Positions 34,101-43,611 are shown, counted from the stretch's first letter. The stretch: DNA of 64,000 nt from Sediminibacterium sp. (GCA_017537025.1 JAFWCB010000007.1:62001-126000), one strand, 5' to 3'. Numbers and translations are program-made. The notes: generated from the sequence alone by a model not told the origin.

Positions 34101-37100
34101 CTACAATAATTTTACCGGTTCGATAAGTGATAGTATAATTACTCGCTGTAAATGTTCCACCTGTTGCTGCGCTTGGGGTAACACTACCCGTATAGGAGCC
34201 AACGGCATCTGTTGCGGCAGCTCCTGTTCCATAGGCAACTGTTACACTTCCGATCGTTTCACTGTTTACTAGTCCGCTCGAAATAAAATCTGTACTGCCG
34301 GATACGCCTGTTAAAGTGCTACCATAGGTTTTATTGGCATCTCTATGGGTTATTGTTAAAGCGGCTGCAGAAACAATACTACTAACAGTTGCCACATTTT
34401 GTGATGTTGCCCCCGTGCTGCTACAAACCACATTACCTGTATATGTACCCACTGCTGTGGTGCCGGGTATTCTTACATAAATAGTTGTTGACGCAACATT
34501 ACCACTACTAGGTGTTAAACTAACAGAGCTTCCAAAACCACTACTGGCGCTTGTTGATACCTGATAACCTGTTGGCGCCGTTACTACTAAACTCGCACTT
34601 AACCCTGTACCGCTTACAGAAAAACTGGTGTTAGCTGATGCCGTACCGTATGTAGTGTTTACTGCTGATAAACTACCACTTGTTGTAATCGTTAATACAT
34701 CGGTATTACGGAATACAGAAACTTTATTGCTAAGCTGATTAGCCACTGCCAAATCGGGCTTGCCATCTCCATCTATATCCCCAATAGCTACTGCTGTTGG
34801 AGCTGTACCCGTTGTAAAATCTACTTTAGCCGCAAAACTGCCGCTGCTAATACTGCCACTGCTACTCGTATTGCGGAATACAGAAACCTTATTGCTGTTA
34901 GAATTAGCCACCGCCAAATCGGGCTTGCCATCTCCATCTATATCCCCAATAGCTACTGATAGTGGAGCTGAACCCGTTGTAAAGTCAACCTTTGCCGCAA
35001 AACTGCTGCTGCTTATACTGCCACTACTACTCGTATTACGGAATACAGAAACCGTATTGCTGTTAGAATTAGCCACCGCCAAATCGGGCTTGCCATCCCC
35101 ATCTATATCCCCAATAGCTACTGATAGTGGACCTGAACCCGTTGTAAAGTCAACCTTTGCCGCAAAACTGCTGCTGCTAATACTGCCACTACTTGAAGTA
35201 TTGCGTAATATAGAAACATTGTCTGAGCTACTATTGGCTACTGCCAAATCGGGCTTGCTATCCCCATCCAAATCACCGATCGCTACAGAATACGGTTGTG
35301 CTCCTGTTGTAAAGTCCACCTTAGCCGCAAAACTGCTACTGGTAATACTGCCACTGCTACTCATATTACGATAGATAGAAACCGTACTGCTAAACTGATT
35401 AGCTACCGCCAAATCGGGCTTGCCATCCCCATCCAAATCACCAATAGCTACCGAATATGGTTGTGTTCCTGTTGTAAAATCTACCTTAGCCGCAAAACTG
35501 CCGCTACTAATACTTCCATTGCTACTCGTATTGCGTAATACAGAAACTGTATTGCCGTTAAAATTAGCCACCGCCAAATCGGGCTTGCCATCCCCATCTA
35601 TATCCCCTATAGCTACTGATAGTGGACCTGAACCCGTTGTAAAGTCAACTTTTGCTGAAAAACTGCCGCTGCTAATACTTCCACTGCTACTCGTATTGCG
35701 GAATACAGAAACTGTATTGCTGTTATAATTGGCCACCGCCAAATCGGGCTTACCATCCCCATCCAAATCGCCGATGGCTACTGAATAAGGATTAGGTCCT
35801 GTTGTAAAATCTACTTTTGCAGATATATCTCCACTGGTAATACTGCCTTTATTGGGACTAAAAGTAGGTGTAAATTTAGTGGTGCTTGCACAGGCTAAAC
35901 CAGAACTTGTATTAAGTTCGGTAATATAATCGAAGCAAGCACCTGTGGGTACGGTTACTGTTAAACTGGTTGTTGTAGCTGCCGTAACCGTTGCCCTTGT
36001 TGCACCGAAGAAAACAATATTATTTGTGGTGGTTGTATTAAAATTAGTACCCGTAATAGTAACTGCATCACCCGGTTTAGCAGATGTTGGAGTGAAGGAG
36101 GTAATAGTAGGTTGGATATCCGCATTTCTTAAAACAGACACATTATCACTATTAAAATTCGCAACAGCCAAATCGGGCTTGCCATCCCCATCCAAATCGC
36201 CTATAGCTACGGAAGCTGTACCATTACCCGTTGTAAAATCCTGCTTCGCTGCAAAGCTGCTGCTTCCTATACTGCCACTGGTAGCTGTATTACGTAAAAC
36301 GGAAACAGTATTTGCCGCCTGATTAGCAGCAGCCAAGTCGGGTTTGCCATCCCCATCTATATCTCCTATAGCTACTGCTATTGGAAATTGCCCTGTTATA
36401 AAATCTACCTTAGCTGCAAAACTGCTACTCGTTATACTTCCACTGCTACTCGTATTGCGGAATACAGAAACTGTATTGCTGTTATAATTGGCCACCGCCA
36501 AATCAGGCTTGCCATCCCCATCCAAGTCGCCAACTGCTACCGATAAAGGGTTGCTTCCTGTTGTAAAATCCACCTTAGCCGCAAAACTACCGCTTCCAAT
36601 ACTACCACTGGTAGCGGTATTACGCAAAACAGAAACAGTATTTGAACCCTGATTCACAACAACCAAATCGGGCTTGCCATCCCCATCCAAATCACCCATA
36701 GCTATAGATGTCGGAGTACCACCTGTTGTAAAATCCTGCTTTGGTGCAAAGCTACCGCTTCCTATACTGCCATTGGTTGAAGTATTACGAAATATAGAAA
36801 CCGTACCTGAATTTCTATTCAGAACCGCCAGATCAGGCTTGCCATCCCCATCTACATCCCCAATGGCTACGTAATAAGCACCACTACCTGTTGTATAATC
36901 CACCTTAGCTGCAAAACTGCCGCTGCTTATACTGCCACTGGTTGAAGTATTACGCAAAACAGAAACTTTATTTGACCCCTGATTCGCAATAGCCAAGTCG
37001 GGCTTGCCATCCCCATCCAAATCGCCAACCGCTACCGATATAGGATTGGTTCCTGTTGTAAAATCCTGCTTCGCTGCAAAGCTTCCGCTTCCTATGCTGC

Positions 37101-40100
37101 CACTGGTTGAGGTATTGCGAAATACAGAAACCGTATTTGAGGTATAGTTCGCAATTACCAAATCGGGCTTGCCATCCCCATCCAAATCGCCTATAGCCAC
37201 TGAAATGGGACTAAAAGCTGTTGTAAAATCCTGCTTCGCTTCAAAATCGCCAGTACCGATACTGGTTTTAGCCAAACTATAAATAGGGTTAAAATTGGCC
37301 AAACTGGCACAAGCTAAACTACTTCCTGTATTTAATAAGGTAATAGAACCATAGGTGGCACCGGTTGGTACGGTCACCGTTAAACTGGTAGTTGTAGCTG
37401 CCGTAACCGTTGCCCTTGTTGCACCAAAGAAAACAATATTATTGGTGGTCGTTGTATTAAAATTAGTACCAGTAATAGTAACCGCATCACCCGGTTTGGC
37501 TAATGTTGGCGTGAAAGAAGTGATGGTGGGTGGGATATCTGCATTTCTTAGAACAGATACCGTACCGCTGCTATTTGCAATCGCCAAATCAGGCTTGCCA
37601 TCTCCATCTATATCCCCAATTGCTACTGAACGAGGAGATGAGCCCGTTGCAAAGTCTACCTTAGCCGCAAAACTACTACTCGCAATACTTCCACTGCTAC
37701 TGGTATTACGATAAATAGAAACCGTATTGCTACCGTTATTAACCACTGCCAAATCGGGCTTCCCATCCCCATCTATATCCCCAATAGCTACTGAAAATGG
37801 AGTAAAACCCGTTGTAAAGTCAACCTTAGCCGAAAAACTGCTGCTCGTAATACTACCACTGCTACTCGTATTGCGTAATACAGAAATGCCACCGTTAAAA
37901 TTAGCCACTGCCAAATCGGGCTTCCCATCCCCATCTATATCCCCAATAGCTACTGATATTGGAACTGAGCCCGTTGCAAAGTCCACATTAGTCGCAAAAC
38001 TGCTGCTGCTAATACTGCCACTGTTACTCGTATTACGTAATACAGAAACATTGTCTGAGCTACTATTGACTACTGCTAAATCGGGCTTGCCATCCCCATC
38101 TATATCCCCAATAACTACTGATACTGGAGCTGAACCTGTTGCAAAGTCAACGTTAGCCGCAAAACTGCTACTCGTAATACTGCCAGTACTACTCGTATTG
38201 CGTAATACAGAAACCGTATTGCTACTCTGATTAGCCACTGCCAAATCGGGCTTGCCATCTCCATCTATATCCCCAATAGCTACCCAATATGGACCTGAAC
38301 CCGAACCCGTCGCAAAATCTACTTTAGCCGCAAAACTGCTACTGGTAATACTACCACTGCTACTTGTATTGCGGAATACAGAAACGGTATTGTCGTTAAA
38401 ATTAGCCACTACCAAATCGGGCTTACCATCCCCATCTATATCCCCAATAGCTACAGATAGTGGACCTGAACCCGTTGTGAAGTCAACTTTTGCTGAAAAA
38501 CTGCCGCTGCTAATACTGCCACTACTACTTGTATTGCGGAATACAGAAACTGTATTGCTGTTAGAATTAGCCACCACCAAATCGGGTTTGCCATCCCCAT
38601 CTATATCACCAATAGCTACTGAACGAGTAGCTGCCCCTGTTGTAAAATCTACCTTAGTACTAAAATCATTCGTACCAATACTGGTTTTATTTGGACTGAA
38701 AACTGGTGTAAACTTAGTAGTGCTTGCACAGGCTAAACCAGTACCAATATTAAGTTCCGTGATATAATCGAAGGTTGCACCCGTGGGTACGGTTACCGTT
38801 AAACTGGTAGTTGTAGCTGCCGTAACCGTTGCTTTTGTTGCACCAAAGAATACAATATTATTGGTGGTTGTGGTATTAAAATTAGTACCTGTAATAGTAA
38901 CTGCATCACCGGGTTTAGCAGATGTTGGTGTGAAAGAAGTAATGGTGGGTGGAATGTATGTATTCCTTAGAACAGAAACTGAATTGCTGCTATTATTAGC
39001 CGCCACCAAATCGGGCTTACCATCCCCATCTAGATCCCCAATAGCTACTGATATCGGAGCTGAACCTGTTGCAAAATCTACCTTAGCTGCAAAACTGCCG
39101 CTCCCTATACTGCCACTACTACTCATATTGCGAAATACAGAAACTGTATTAGTGCCATTATTAGCCACTGCCAAATCGGGCTTGCCATCTCCATTTATAT
39201 CCCCAATAGATACTGAAAATGGAATCGACCCTGACCCTATTGCAAAGTCTACCTTAGCCGCAAAACTGCCGCTGCTAATACTACCACTACTCGTATTGCG
39301 TAATAGAGAAACCGTATTATCGTCAGCATTAGCCACCGCCAAATCGAGCTTGCCATCCCCATCTAGATCCCCTATGGCTACTGATACTGGACTTAAGCCT
39401 GTTGTAAAGTCAACCCTAGACCCAAAATTGCTGATAATATTGCCACTACTACTCTCATTGGGGAATATAGAAACAGTACTGTTTGCATAATTAGCCACCG
39501 CCAAATCGAGCTTGCCATCTCCATCTATATCCCCAATAGCTACTGAATATGGAGTCGACCCAGGACCTGTGTAAAAATCCACCTTAGCTGCAAAACTGAT
39601 ACTACCACTGCTACTCGTATTGCGGAATGCAGAAACATTATTGCTGTTTACATTAGCAACCGCCAAATCGGGCTTACCATCTCCATCTATATCCCCAATA
39701 GCTACTGAAAATGGTAGTGTTCCTGTTGTAAAATCTACTTTAGCCGAAAAACTGCTACTAGTTATACTACCACTGCTACTCATATTGCGAAATACAGAGA
39801 CCGCATTGCTGAGACTATTAGCTACCACCAAATCGGGCTTGCCATCCCCATCTATATCCCCAATAGCTACTGAATTTGGAAATGAACCCGTTGTAAAGTC
39901 AACCTTAGCCGCAAAACTGCTACTACTAATACTGCCATTACTACTCGTATTACGATAGATAGAAACCGTATTGCTAAACCTATTAGCCACCGCCAAATCA
40001 GGTTTACCATCCCCATCCAAATCGCCTATGGCTACCGAAAATGGTAATGTTCCTGTTGTAAAATCTACCTTAGTACTAAAATCATTCGTACCTATACTGC

Positions 40101-40461
40101 TTTTATTCGGACTGAAAACTGGCGTAAATTTAGAGTTGCTTGCACAGGCTAAACCACTAATTGTATTAAGTTCGGTAATATAATCGAAGGTTGCACCGGT
40201 GGGTACTGTTACCGTTAAACTTGTTGCTGTTGCTGCCGTAACCGTTGCTTGTGTTGCGCCAAAGAATACAATATTATTGGTTGTGGTGGTATTAAAATTA
40301 GTACCGGTAATAGTAACCACATCACCCGGTTTGGCTGATGTAGGTGAAAATGAAGTAATGGTGGGTTGCGCTAAAAGATTTGTTGATATACCAAAAAAAC
40401 AAAACAAAAACAAGCAAATAAGCTTAACGAAATAAGCGTGTACACGTAAATCCATTTTCAT
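31129..40461 (-). CDS. Giant T9SS-secreted surface protein: 4 x (IPT + 7-blade propeller), 9 MBG domains, Ig-like, type A sorting domain
   Basis: 3110 residues. The order is: a signal peptide (ending LLAQ, residue 32); four modules of one IPT/TIG domain (starting near residues 33, 503, 978 and 1450) plus seven FG-GAP/VCBS blades; a beta domain (about 1925-2030); nine MBG domains (about 2033-2790); Ig-like repeats with Cys pairs (about 2790-3020); and an 80-residue T9SS type A sorting domain (ATLYPNPASS to the C-terminus). Each blade carries GDxDGDGKPDL, an integrin-like calcium-binding loop, giving 28 sites (one reads DGDSK, one DINGDG). It is exported to the cell surface by T9SS. The role is probably adhesion, but no ligand can be inferred. 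PorV is encoded 80 bases downstream. A sensor kinase is divergent, and a palindrome lies 71 bases upstream. Confidence 0.93.
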   Translation of the reverse strand: MKMDLRVHAYFVKLICLFLFCFFGISTNLLAQPTITSFSPTSAKPGDVVTITGTNFNTTTTNNIVFFGATQATVTAATATSLTVTVPTGATFDYITELNTISGLACASNSKFTPVFSPNKSSIGTNDFSTKVDFTTGTLPFSVAIGDLDGDGKPDLAVANRFSNTVSIYRNTSSNGSISSSSFAAKVDFTTGSFPNSVAIGDIDGDGKPDLVVANSLSNAVSVFRNMSSSGSITSSSFSAKVDFTTGTLPFSVAIGDIDGDGKPDLAVANVNSNNVSAFRNTSSSGSISFAAKVDFYTGPGSTPYSVAIGDIDGDGKLDLAVANYANSTVSIFPNESSSGNIISNFGSRVDFTTGLSPVSVAIGDLDGDGKLDLAVANADDNTVSLLRNTSSGSISSGSFAAKVDFAIGSGSIPFSVSIGDINGDGKPDLAVANNGTNTVSVFRNMSSSGSIGSGSFAAKVDFATGSAPISVAIGDLDGDGKPDLVAANNSSNSVSVLRNTYIPPTITSFTPTSAKPGDAVTITGTNFNTTTTNNIVFFGATKATVTAATTTSLTVTVPTGATFDYITELNIGTGLACASTTKFTPVFSPNKTSIGTNDFSTKVDFTTGAATRSVAIGDIDGDGKPDLVVANSNSNTVSVFRNTSSSGSISSGSFSAKVDFTTGSGPLSVAIGDIDGDGKPDLVVANFNDNTVSVFRNTSSSGSITSSSFAAKVDFATGSGSGPYWVAIGDIDGDGKPDLAVANQSSNTVSVLRNTSSTGSITSSSFAANVDFATGSAPVSVVIGDIDGDGKPDLAVVNSSSDNVSVLRNTSNSGSISSSSFATNVDFATGSVPISVAIGDIDGDGKPDLAVANFNGGISVLRNTSSSGSITSSSFSAKVDFTTGFTPFSVAIGDIDGDGKPDLAVVNNGSNTVSIYRNTSSSGSIASSSFAAKVDFATGSSPRSVAIGDIDGDGKPDLAIANSSGTVSVLRNADIPPTITSFTPTLAKPGDAVTITGTNFNTTTTNNIVFFGATRATVTAATTTSLTVTVPTGATYGSITLLNTGSSLACASLANFNPIYSLAKTSIGTGDFEAKQDFTTAFSPISVAIGDLDGDGKPDLVIANYTSNTVSVFRNTSTSGSIGSGSFAAKQDFTTGTNPISVAVGDLDGDGKPDLAIANQGSNKVSVLRNTSTSGSISSGSFAAKVDYTTGSGAYYVAIGDVDGDGKPDLAVLNRNSGTVSIFRNTSTNGSIGSGSFAPKQDFTTGGTPTSIAMGDLDGDGKPDLVVVNQGSNTVSVLRNTATSGSIGSGSFAAKVDFTTGSNPLSVAVGDLDGDGKPDLAVANYNSNTVSVFRNTSSSGSITSSSFAAKVDFITGQFPIAVAIGDIDGDGKPDLAAANQAANTVSVLRNTATSGSIGSSSFAAKQDFTTGNGTASVAIGDLDGDGKPDLAVANFNSDNVSVLRNADIQPTITSFTPTSAKPGDAVTITGTNFNTTTTNNIVFFGATRATVTAATTTSLTVTVPTGACFDYITELNTSSGLACASTTKFTPTFSPNKGSITSGDISAKVDFTTGPNPYSVAIGDLDGDGKPDLAVANYNSNTVSVFRNTSSSGSISSGSFSAKVDFTTGSGPLSVAIGDIDGDGKPDLAVANFNGNTVSVLRNTSSNGSISSGSFAAKVDFTTGTQPYSVAIGDLDGDGKPDLAVANQFSSTVSIYRNMSSSGSITSSSFAAKVDFTTGAQPYSVAIGDLDGDSKPDLAVANSSSDNVSILRNTSSSGSISSSSFAAKVDFTTGSGPLSVAIGDIDGDGKPDLAVANSNSNTVSVFRNTSSSGSISSSSFAAKVDFTTGSAPLSVAIGDIDGDGKPDLAVANSNSNKVSVFRNTSSSGSISSGSFAAKVDFTTGTAPTAVAIGDIDGDGKPDLAVANQLSNKVSVFRNTDVLTITTSGSLSAVNTTYGTASANTSFSVSGTGLSASLVVTAPTGYQVSTSASSGFGSSVSLTPSSGNVASTTIYVRIPGTTAVGTYTGNVVCSSTGATSQNVATVSSIVSAAALTITHRDANKTYGSTLTGVSGSTDFISSGLVNSETIGSVTVAYGTGAAATDAVGSYTGSVTPSAATGGTFTASNYTITYRTGKIIVAQAALTITASTANKTYGSTLTGAAGSTAFTSSGLQNSETIGTVTVAYGTGSAATANVGTYTGSVTPSAATGGTFTATNYNITYATGNIVVGQAALTITASTANKTYGSTLTGAAGSTAFISSGLQNSETIGSVTVAYGTGAAATAAVGTYTGSVTPSAATGGTFTATNYNITYATGNIIVGTKALTITASAASKTYGTAATLSAYTTSGLVGTDAVSAITLSSSGSAATAAIGTYNIVPSAATGTGLTNYAITYTNGILTVNQATLTITASAASKTYGTVASLTAYTTSGLVNSDAVSSVTLSSTGTAAAAAVGTYNIIPSGATGTGLTNYAITYTNGTLTVNQATLTITASAASKTYGTVASLTAYTTSGLVGADAVSSVTLSSTGTAATAAVGTYTIVPSAATGTGLTNYAITYTNGTLTVNPATLTITASAASKTYGTVASLTAYTTSGLVGSDAVSSVTLSSTGTAATAAIGTYNIVPSAATGTGLTNYAITYTNGTLTVNPATLTITASATSKTYGTVASLTAYTTSGLVGSDAVSGVTLSSTGTAATAAVGTYNIIPSAATGTGLTNYAITYTNGTLTVNPAPLTITATNQSKCFGLNLSLPANGYSVSGLLNSDAVSSVTLSSVGATGTAAINTYPITISNATGTGLTNYNITYTNGVLNVIASATITTQPITTLTQCAGTSASISVSATGSPNFSYQWLLNGTAINGATNNTYTVPSLTAANAGSYTVIVTPTGGCAPVTSNASVWTVNALPVPSAITIPSPVCTGSGYTLTNSLSGGVWSSSNMGVATINASGGQVTPVSQGNTTISYAVTNSFGCLGTVTALLPVLSTPVKPVITRDFSGNLNSSYSGVNIWYNASSQQTVSGVSSSSYNPRANVRLQVQGNNSGCIGPWSDEFVYTTSSIATLYPNPASSYTVASIVSDRAQSITLQLTDMAGKVLQEIPVTLGTGQNPVRINTAALARGAYMLVIKGSGVTYQQFVKE
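32093..34366 (-). repeat. Tandem MBG-domain repeat array (nine units)
   Basis: Coding repeats: three units of about 270 bp (KTYGSTLTG subtype, high-coordinate end), five of about 242 bp (KTYGTVASLTAYTTSGLV subtype) and one diverged unit (SKCFGLNL). Units 5-8 are nearly identical at DNA level over tens of bases; for example the stretch around 32500 recurs around 32740. The array should be prone to recombination that gains or loses whole domains in frame. Confidence 0.85.
34700..40366 (-). repeat. Four tandem 1.41-1.42 kb super-repeats, each IPT + seven blades
   Basis: The IPT domains begin near 40365, 38953, 37530 and 36112, a period of about 1415 bp. Within each module seven blades of roughly 160-175 bp repeat. 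Shared DNA includes the segment encoding GDIDGDGKPDLAVAN in almost every blade. Counting blade by blade gives 7, 7, 7 and 7. Confidence 0.88.
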
Positions 40462-40503
40462 AATGCTTCAGTTTTGGTACTATTTTAGTATATAAAACAG
40501 ACG

Positions 40504-40511
40504 TAAAACTA
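40504..40511 (-). promoter_or_regulatory. -7-like box TAGTTTTA(C) of the giant surface protein gene
   Basis: On the minus strand, 43 bases upstream of the start codon at 40461. The nine bases TAGTTTTAC are identical to the box before the response regulator gene (43632-43639), and each lies 20-21 bases downstream of the same palindrome. Confidence 0.55.
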
Positions 40512-40532
40512 TTTGCCAAGAAGATGTTGAAC

Positions 40533-40552
40533 AATAGAGCAGATGCTCTATT
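40533..40552. promoter_or_regulatory. Palindromic operator candidate, copy 1 (AATAGAGCA-GA-TGCTCTATT)
   Basis: Perfect 9-bp arms with a 2-base spacer in the 111-bp divergent region between the giant surface protein gene (minus) and the sensor kinase (plus). It ends 21 bases before the minus-strand TAGTTTTAC box. On the plus strand it overlaps a possible TATTTTTA box (40549-40556) for the kinase, so one site could affect both genes. Confidence 0.7.
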
Positions 40553-40572
40553 TTTAGATGTAATATCAGTTT

Positions 40573-43500
40573 ATGTGTAAAGTGAATTTTGTTATTCTAC
40601 TGCTCTGTGGATGCCTTACAGCAACAGCACAAGGGAATCTCAAATTCTCTACATATAGCGTTAATGAAGGTTTACCGCAAAGTAGCGTATGGAGCATAAC
40701 ACAAGATAAAAATGGCTTTCTTTGGGTAAGTACATCCGATGGGGTTTGCAGATTTGATGGCTTCACATTCAATGTTTATAAAAGCAATCCCAAAAACCCT
40801 CACTCTATTTTAACAGGAAATGAAAATTATTTTTTTAACGATGAGCAATACAACCTTTGGTTAATATCGGCTAAAGGTATTAGCAGATATAATGACGCAA
40901 AAGATAATTTTGATAATATTTTCATCAATAAAAAAGCCATCGAAAATCAGTATTATCCCAAAAATTTCATCTATGGCAAGCGGGATGGTTATATTTGGGC
41001 GGGTGTTGCTAAAAACGGTTTCGTTAAAATTAATACGGCAAATAATACTGCCAAAACCATTACCAATGCTGGAAAATTCAATCTATCAAACAATACTTTC
41101 TGGTCGAAAGGATTTATGGAGAAAGATTGTATCTATGGTATCAATGACTCAGGTTTTTTTAAATACAATGTAACTACAAACACAATTTCGCATGTTACTC
41201 AAAAAGGAAATTCTGTAACGCTTTGTAATCTAAATGAAAATGAAGTACTTAGTTGCACGTCTTTTTTCCTTTATTTCATCAATAAAAAAACATTAGAAGT
41301 TAGGGCAGTACCATTGAATTTACCAAAAGATGTTCAGTTAGTAACCGATATCGAAAGAAATTGGGAAGATTCCTCACAAGTAATACTGGCAACCCCAATG
41401 GGTATCTTATATGTTGATATCGCAACCGGTAAATTGGTAAATGCTTTAACTGATTTCGACCCGGGTAAACAAAATAAGTACTCCTATGCGGAATGTTTTT
41501 ACCACGATAATTCCGGGAATTTTTGGGTAGGATTAAATGGTGATGGACTAAGAAAAATCAGTTACCCTTTTAAAAAATTTAAATTGTATAAAACTAGCAA
41601 TACAAAAAGTAGTATTGTAAAAAGTTTATATGCCAATAAAGAGAAAGTTTATGTAGGCTACTTCAATAATGGTATGGATATTTTTTCAAGGAAAAACGAG
41701 TTTGAACGTAACCTGAATGTGTCGAAAATGGCTGGCATAGCCAATAATAATATTTATGGTATTTTCCCTATCAACGCAACCGATCTTCTTTTGTATGTAT
41801 TTGGTGAGGAACAAAATGTTTTTCTGAGATACTCTACGTTATCAAATAGTTTCACTAATATCACCCCACCCTTTCAAAAATTATTCTCTTTTATCCCCTT
41901 ACTTAAAAATAGCCTTTTCTGTTTTACACAAAAAGCAGATGGTACTTTTATAGGTGCATCGCATAGTTATATTTTCTCCCTGAAATTTGATCATAAAAAA
42001 ATACCTGAACTAAAATTTGTATACCAGCTCCCTAATCAAGACATCAACTGCTTATACAGAGAAACCGATAATGATTACTGGGTGGGTACGCAAACGGGTT
42101 TATTCCATATAAAAAATGGGAAACCGCAAGCAATTCCCTTAGACAAATTATTTTTAATTAAAACCATTGAAAAAGATAATGAAGGTAATATATGGGTAGG
42201 TGGTACTGAAGGTTTGTATATACTCGATAAAAACTATGCTATTAAAAAAATTTATACTGAAAGCAATGGATTACTAAATCAACATATTTATGGTATTCTT
42301 AAAGATAGTATTGGTAATATGTGGTTTAGTACCAATAAGGGCTTGGGCGTTTATTATGTGAAAGAAAAAAAGTTTAGATTTTTTACCAAAGAAGATGGAC
42401 TACAAGCCAATGAATTTAATAGTAAGGCATTTTTCAAAGCATCCGACAATGAACTTTTTTTTGGCGGAATTAATGGTACTAACTCTTTTTATGCTAACGA
42501 AATAAAGAACAACCCCAATACCCCTCCTGTAATCATCAACAGTATAAAATTATTTGATGAGCCATACAAAACAGATAGCGCTTATTGGAAAGTAAAATCA
42601 TTAACACTACCCTACACCGATAATAGTTTAAGCTTTGAATTTGTAATGCCTGAATTTACAAATTCATCACAAAACCAATATTCCTATATGATGGAAGGGG
42701 TTGATAAAAATTGGATTTTTTCAGGCGATAAAAGGTTTGCGCGCTATCCTTCTTTAACACCCGGGCATTATACCTTTAAAGTAAAGGCAAGTAACGATGA
42801 TGGCATTTGGGGAAATGCCATTACCACTATTTCCATAGAAATTGTTCCTCCATTTTGGCAACGTTGGTGGTTTATCTTTTTAACCATATTACTATTCATT
42901 TTATTACTCATTTTTACAGTTGTTTTTATCCAGAAACAACAGTTTAAAAAGAAAATGAAGGCGCTAGAAGTGCAGCACAAAATTCAAATAGAAAGAGAAA
43001 GAATTTCCCGCGATCTCCACGATAATGTGGGTACTCAACTTAGCCTGATTAGTAAAAGTATTCAAGGTATCATGGATGATTCTACCAATATTTCGGAAGA
43101 AGACAAAAAGAAAAAATTAGCTTCAACAGGACAAAGCTCTGTAGAAGTAATTACTGCTTTGAGAGAGACGATATGGGCCTTAAACAAAGAGGCTGTATTA
43201 TTAGAAGACTTTTTCGATCGCTTAAAGTCATTTGCCCAGAAACAATCAGCTCTAAGCCCCGAAACTGAGGTTCAATTTAAAGAAGCAATAGATAACGAAA
43301 CTGTTACATTAAGCCCTACTGAAGCATTAAATCTTTTTAGAATTTGTCAGGAAGCCATTACCAATGCTTTAAAATATAGTAACGCTTCCATCATAGAAAT
43401 TGAGATGAAAACACACCAAAACAAGTTTATATTGACAATTTCAGATAACGGCTCAGGATTCGATTCAAATAAGATTAATACGAACTTACATTATGGAATA

Positions 43501-43593
43501 GAAAATATGAAGCATAGGGCTATAGAAATAAACTGTGAATTATTGATTGAATCGAAAAAAAATGAAGGCACTACAATAACAATAAGCCAGTAA
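40573..43593 (+). CDS. Sensor histidine kinase with periplasmic two-component-regulator propellers
   Basis: 1006 residues. After a signal peptide (ending TAQG) come Reg_prop blades, recognised by WVSTSDGVCRFDG, WVGTQTGLFHI and WVGGTEGLYIL. A Y_Y_Y domain ends near residue 755 and a single membrane helix covers about 764-788. A HisKA_3 dimerisation domain follows with phospho-acceptor H816 in RISRDLHDNVGTQ, then a HATPase_c domain with N931 (EAITNALKY) and the DNGSGFD G-box (near 958). It lacks the receiver/AraC part of hybrid two-component systems, so it signals to the separate regulator downstream. It is divergent from the giant T9SS substrate gene. The signal is unknown; in this family glycans are frequent ligands. 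Confidence 0.93.
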   Translation: MCKVNFVILLLCGCLTATAQGNLKFSTYSVNEGLPQSSVWSITQDKNGFLWVSTSDGVCRFDGFTFNVYKSNPKNPHSILTGNENYFFNDEQYNLWLISAKGISRYNDAKDNFDNIFINKKAIENQYYPKNFIYGKRDGYIWAGVAKNGFVKINTANNTAKTITNAGKFNLSNNTFWSKGFMEKDCIYGINDSGFFKYNVTTNTISHVTQKGNSVTLCNLNENEVLSCTSFFLYFINKKTLEVRAVPLNLPKDVQLVTDIERNWEDSSQVILATPMGILYVDIATGKLVNALTDFDPGKQNKYSYAECFYHDNSGNFWVGLNGDGLRKISYPFKKFKLYKTSNTKSSIVKSLYANKEKVYVGYFNNGMDIFSRKNEFERNLNVSKMAGIANNNIYGIFPINATDLLLYVFGEEQNVFLRYSTLSNSFTNITPPFQKLFSFIPLLKNSLFCFTQKADGTFIGASHSYIFSLKFDHKKIPELKFVYQLPNQDINCLYRETDNDYWVGTQTGLFHIKNGKPQAIPLDKLFLIKTIEKDNEGNIWVGGTEGLYILDKNYAIKKIYTESNGLLNQHIYGILKDSIGNMWFSTNKGLGVYYVKEKKFRFFTKEDGLQANEFNSKAFFKASDNELFFGGINGTNSFYANEIKNNPNTPPVIINSIKLFDEPYKTDSAYWKVKSLTLPYTDNSLSFEFVMPEFTNSSQNQYSYMMEGVDKNWIFSGDKRFARYPSLTPGHYTFKVKASNDDGIWGNAITTISIEIVPPFWQRWWFIFLTILLFILLLIFTVVFIQKQQFKKKMKALEVQHKIQIERERISRDLHDNVGTQLSLISKSIQGIMDDSTNISEEDKKKKLASTGQSSVEVITALRETIWALNKEAVLLEDFFDRLKSFAQKQSALSPETEVQFKEAIDNETVTLSPTEALNLFRICQEAITNALKYSNASIIEIEMKTHQNKFILTISDNGSGFDSNKINTNLHYGIENMKHRAIEINCELLIESKKNEGTTITISQ

Positions 43594-43611
43594 TAGAGCA
43601 AATGCTCTATT
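43592..43611. promoter_or_regulatory. Palindromic operator candidate, copy 2 (AATAGAGCA-AA-TGCTCTATT)
   Basis: The same palindrome as at 40533-40552, differing only in the spacer base. It overlaps the last two bases of the kinase stop codon and lies 20 bases upstream of the TAGTTTTAC box of the response regulator gene. No T-tract follows, so it is not a typical terminator. Confidence 0.7.

Noticed and set aside
32093-40366. Regularly spaced repeats that might look like a CRISPR array.
   Set aside because: Units are 160-270 bp with no unique 30-40 bp spacers. All units translate as protein domains in one frame, and no cas gene is present.
34760-40435. A series of plus-strand open frames of 70-235 codons opposite the giant surface protein gene.
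   Set aside because: They are the reverse reading of the repeated blade DNA and repeat with the same period. Their translations are the same low-complexity peptide over and over, and the minus-strand frame is a single coherent 3110-residue protein.
40533-40552. The AATAGAGCA palindrome read as a transcription terminator hairpin.
   Set aside because: The loop would be only 2-4 bases and the stem is A+T-rich at its base. The second copy has no T-tract, and the conserved distance to an identical promoter box fits an operator better.
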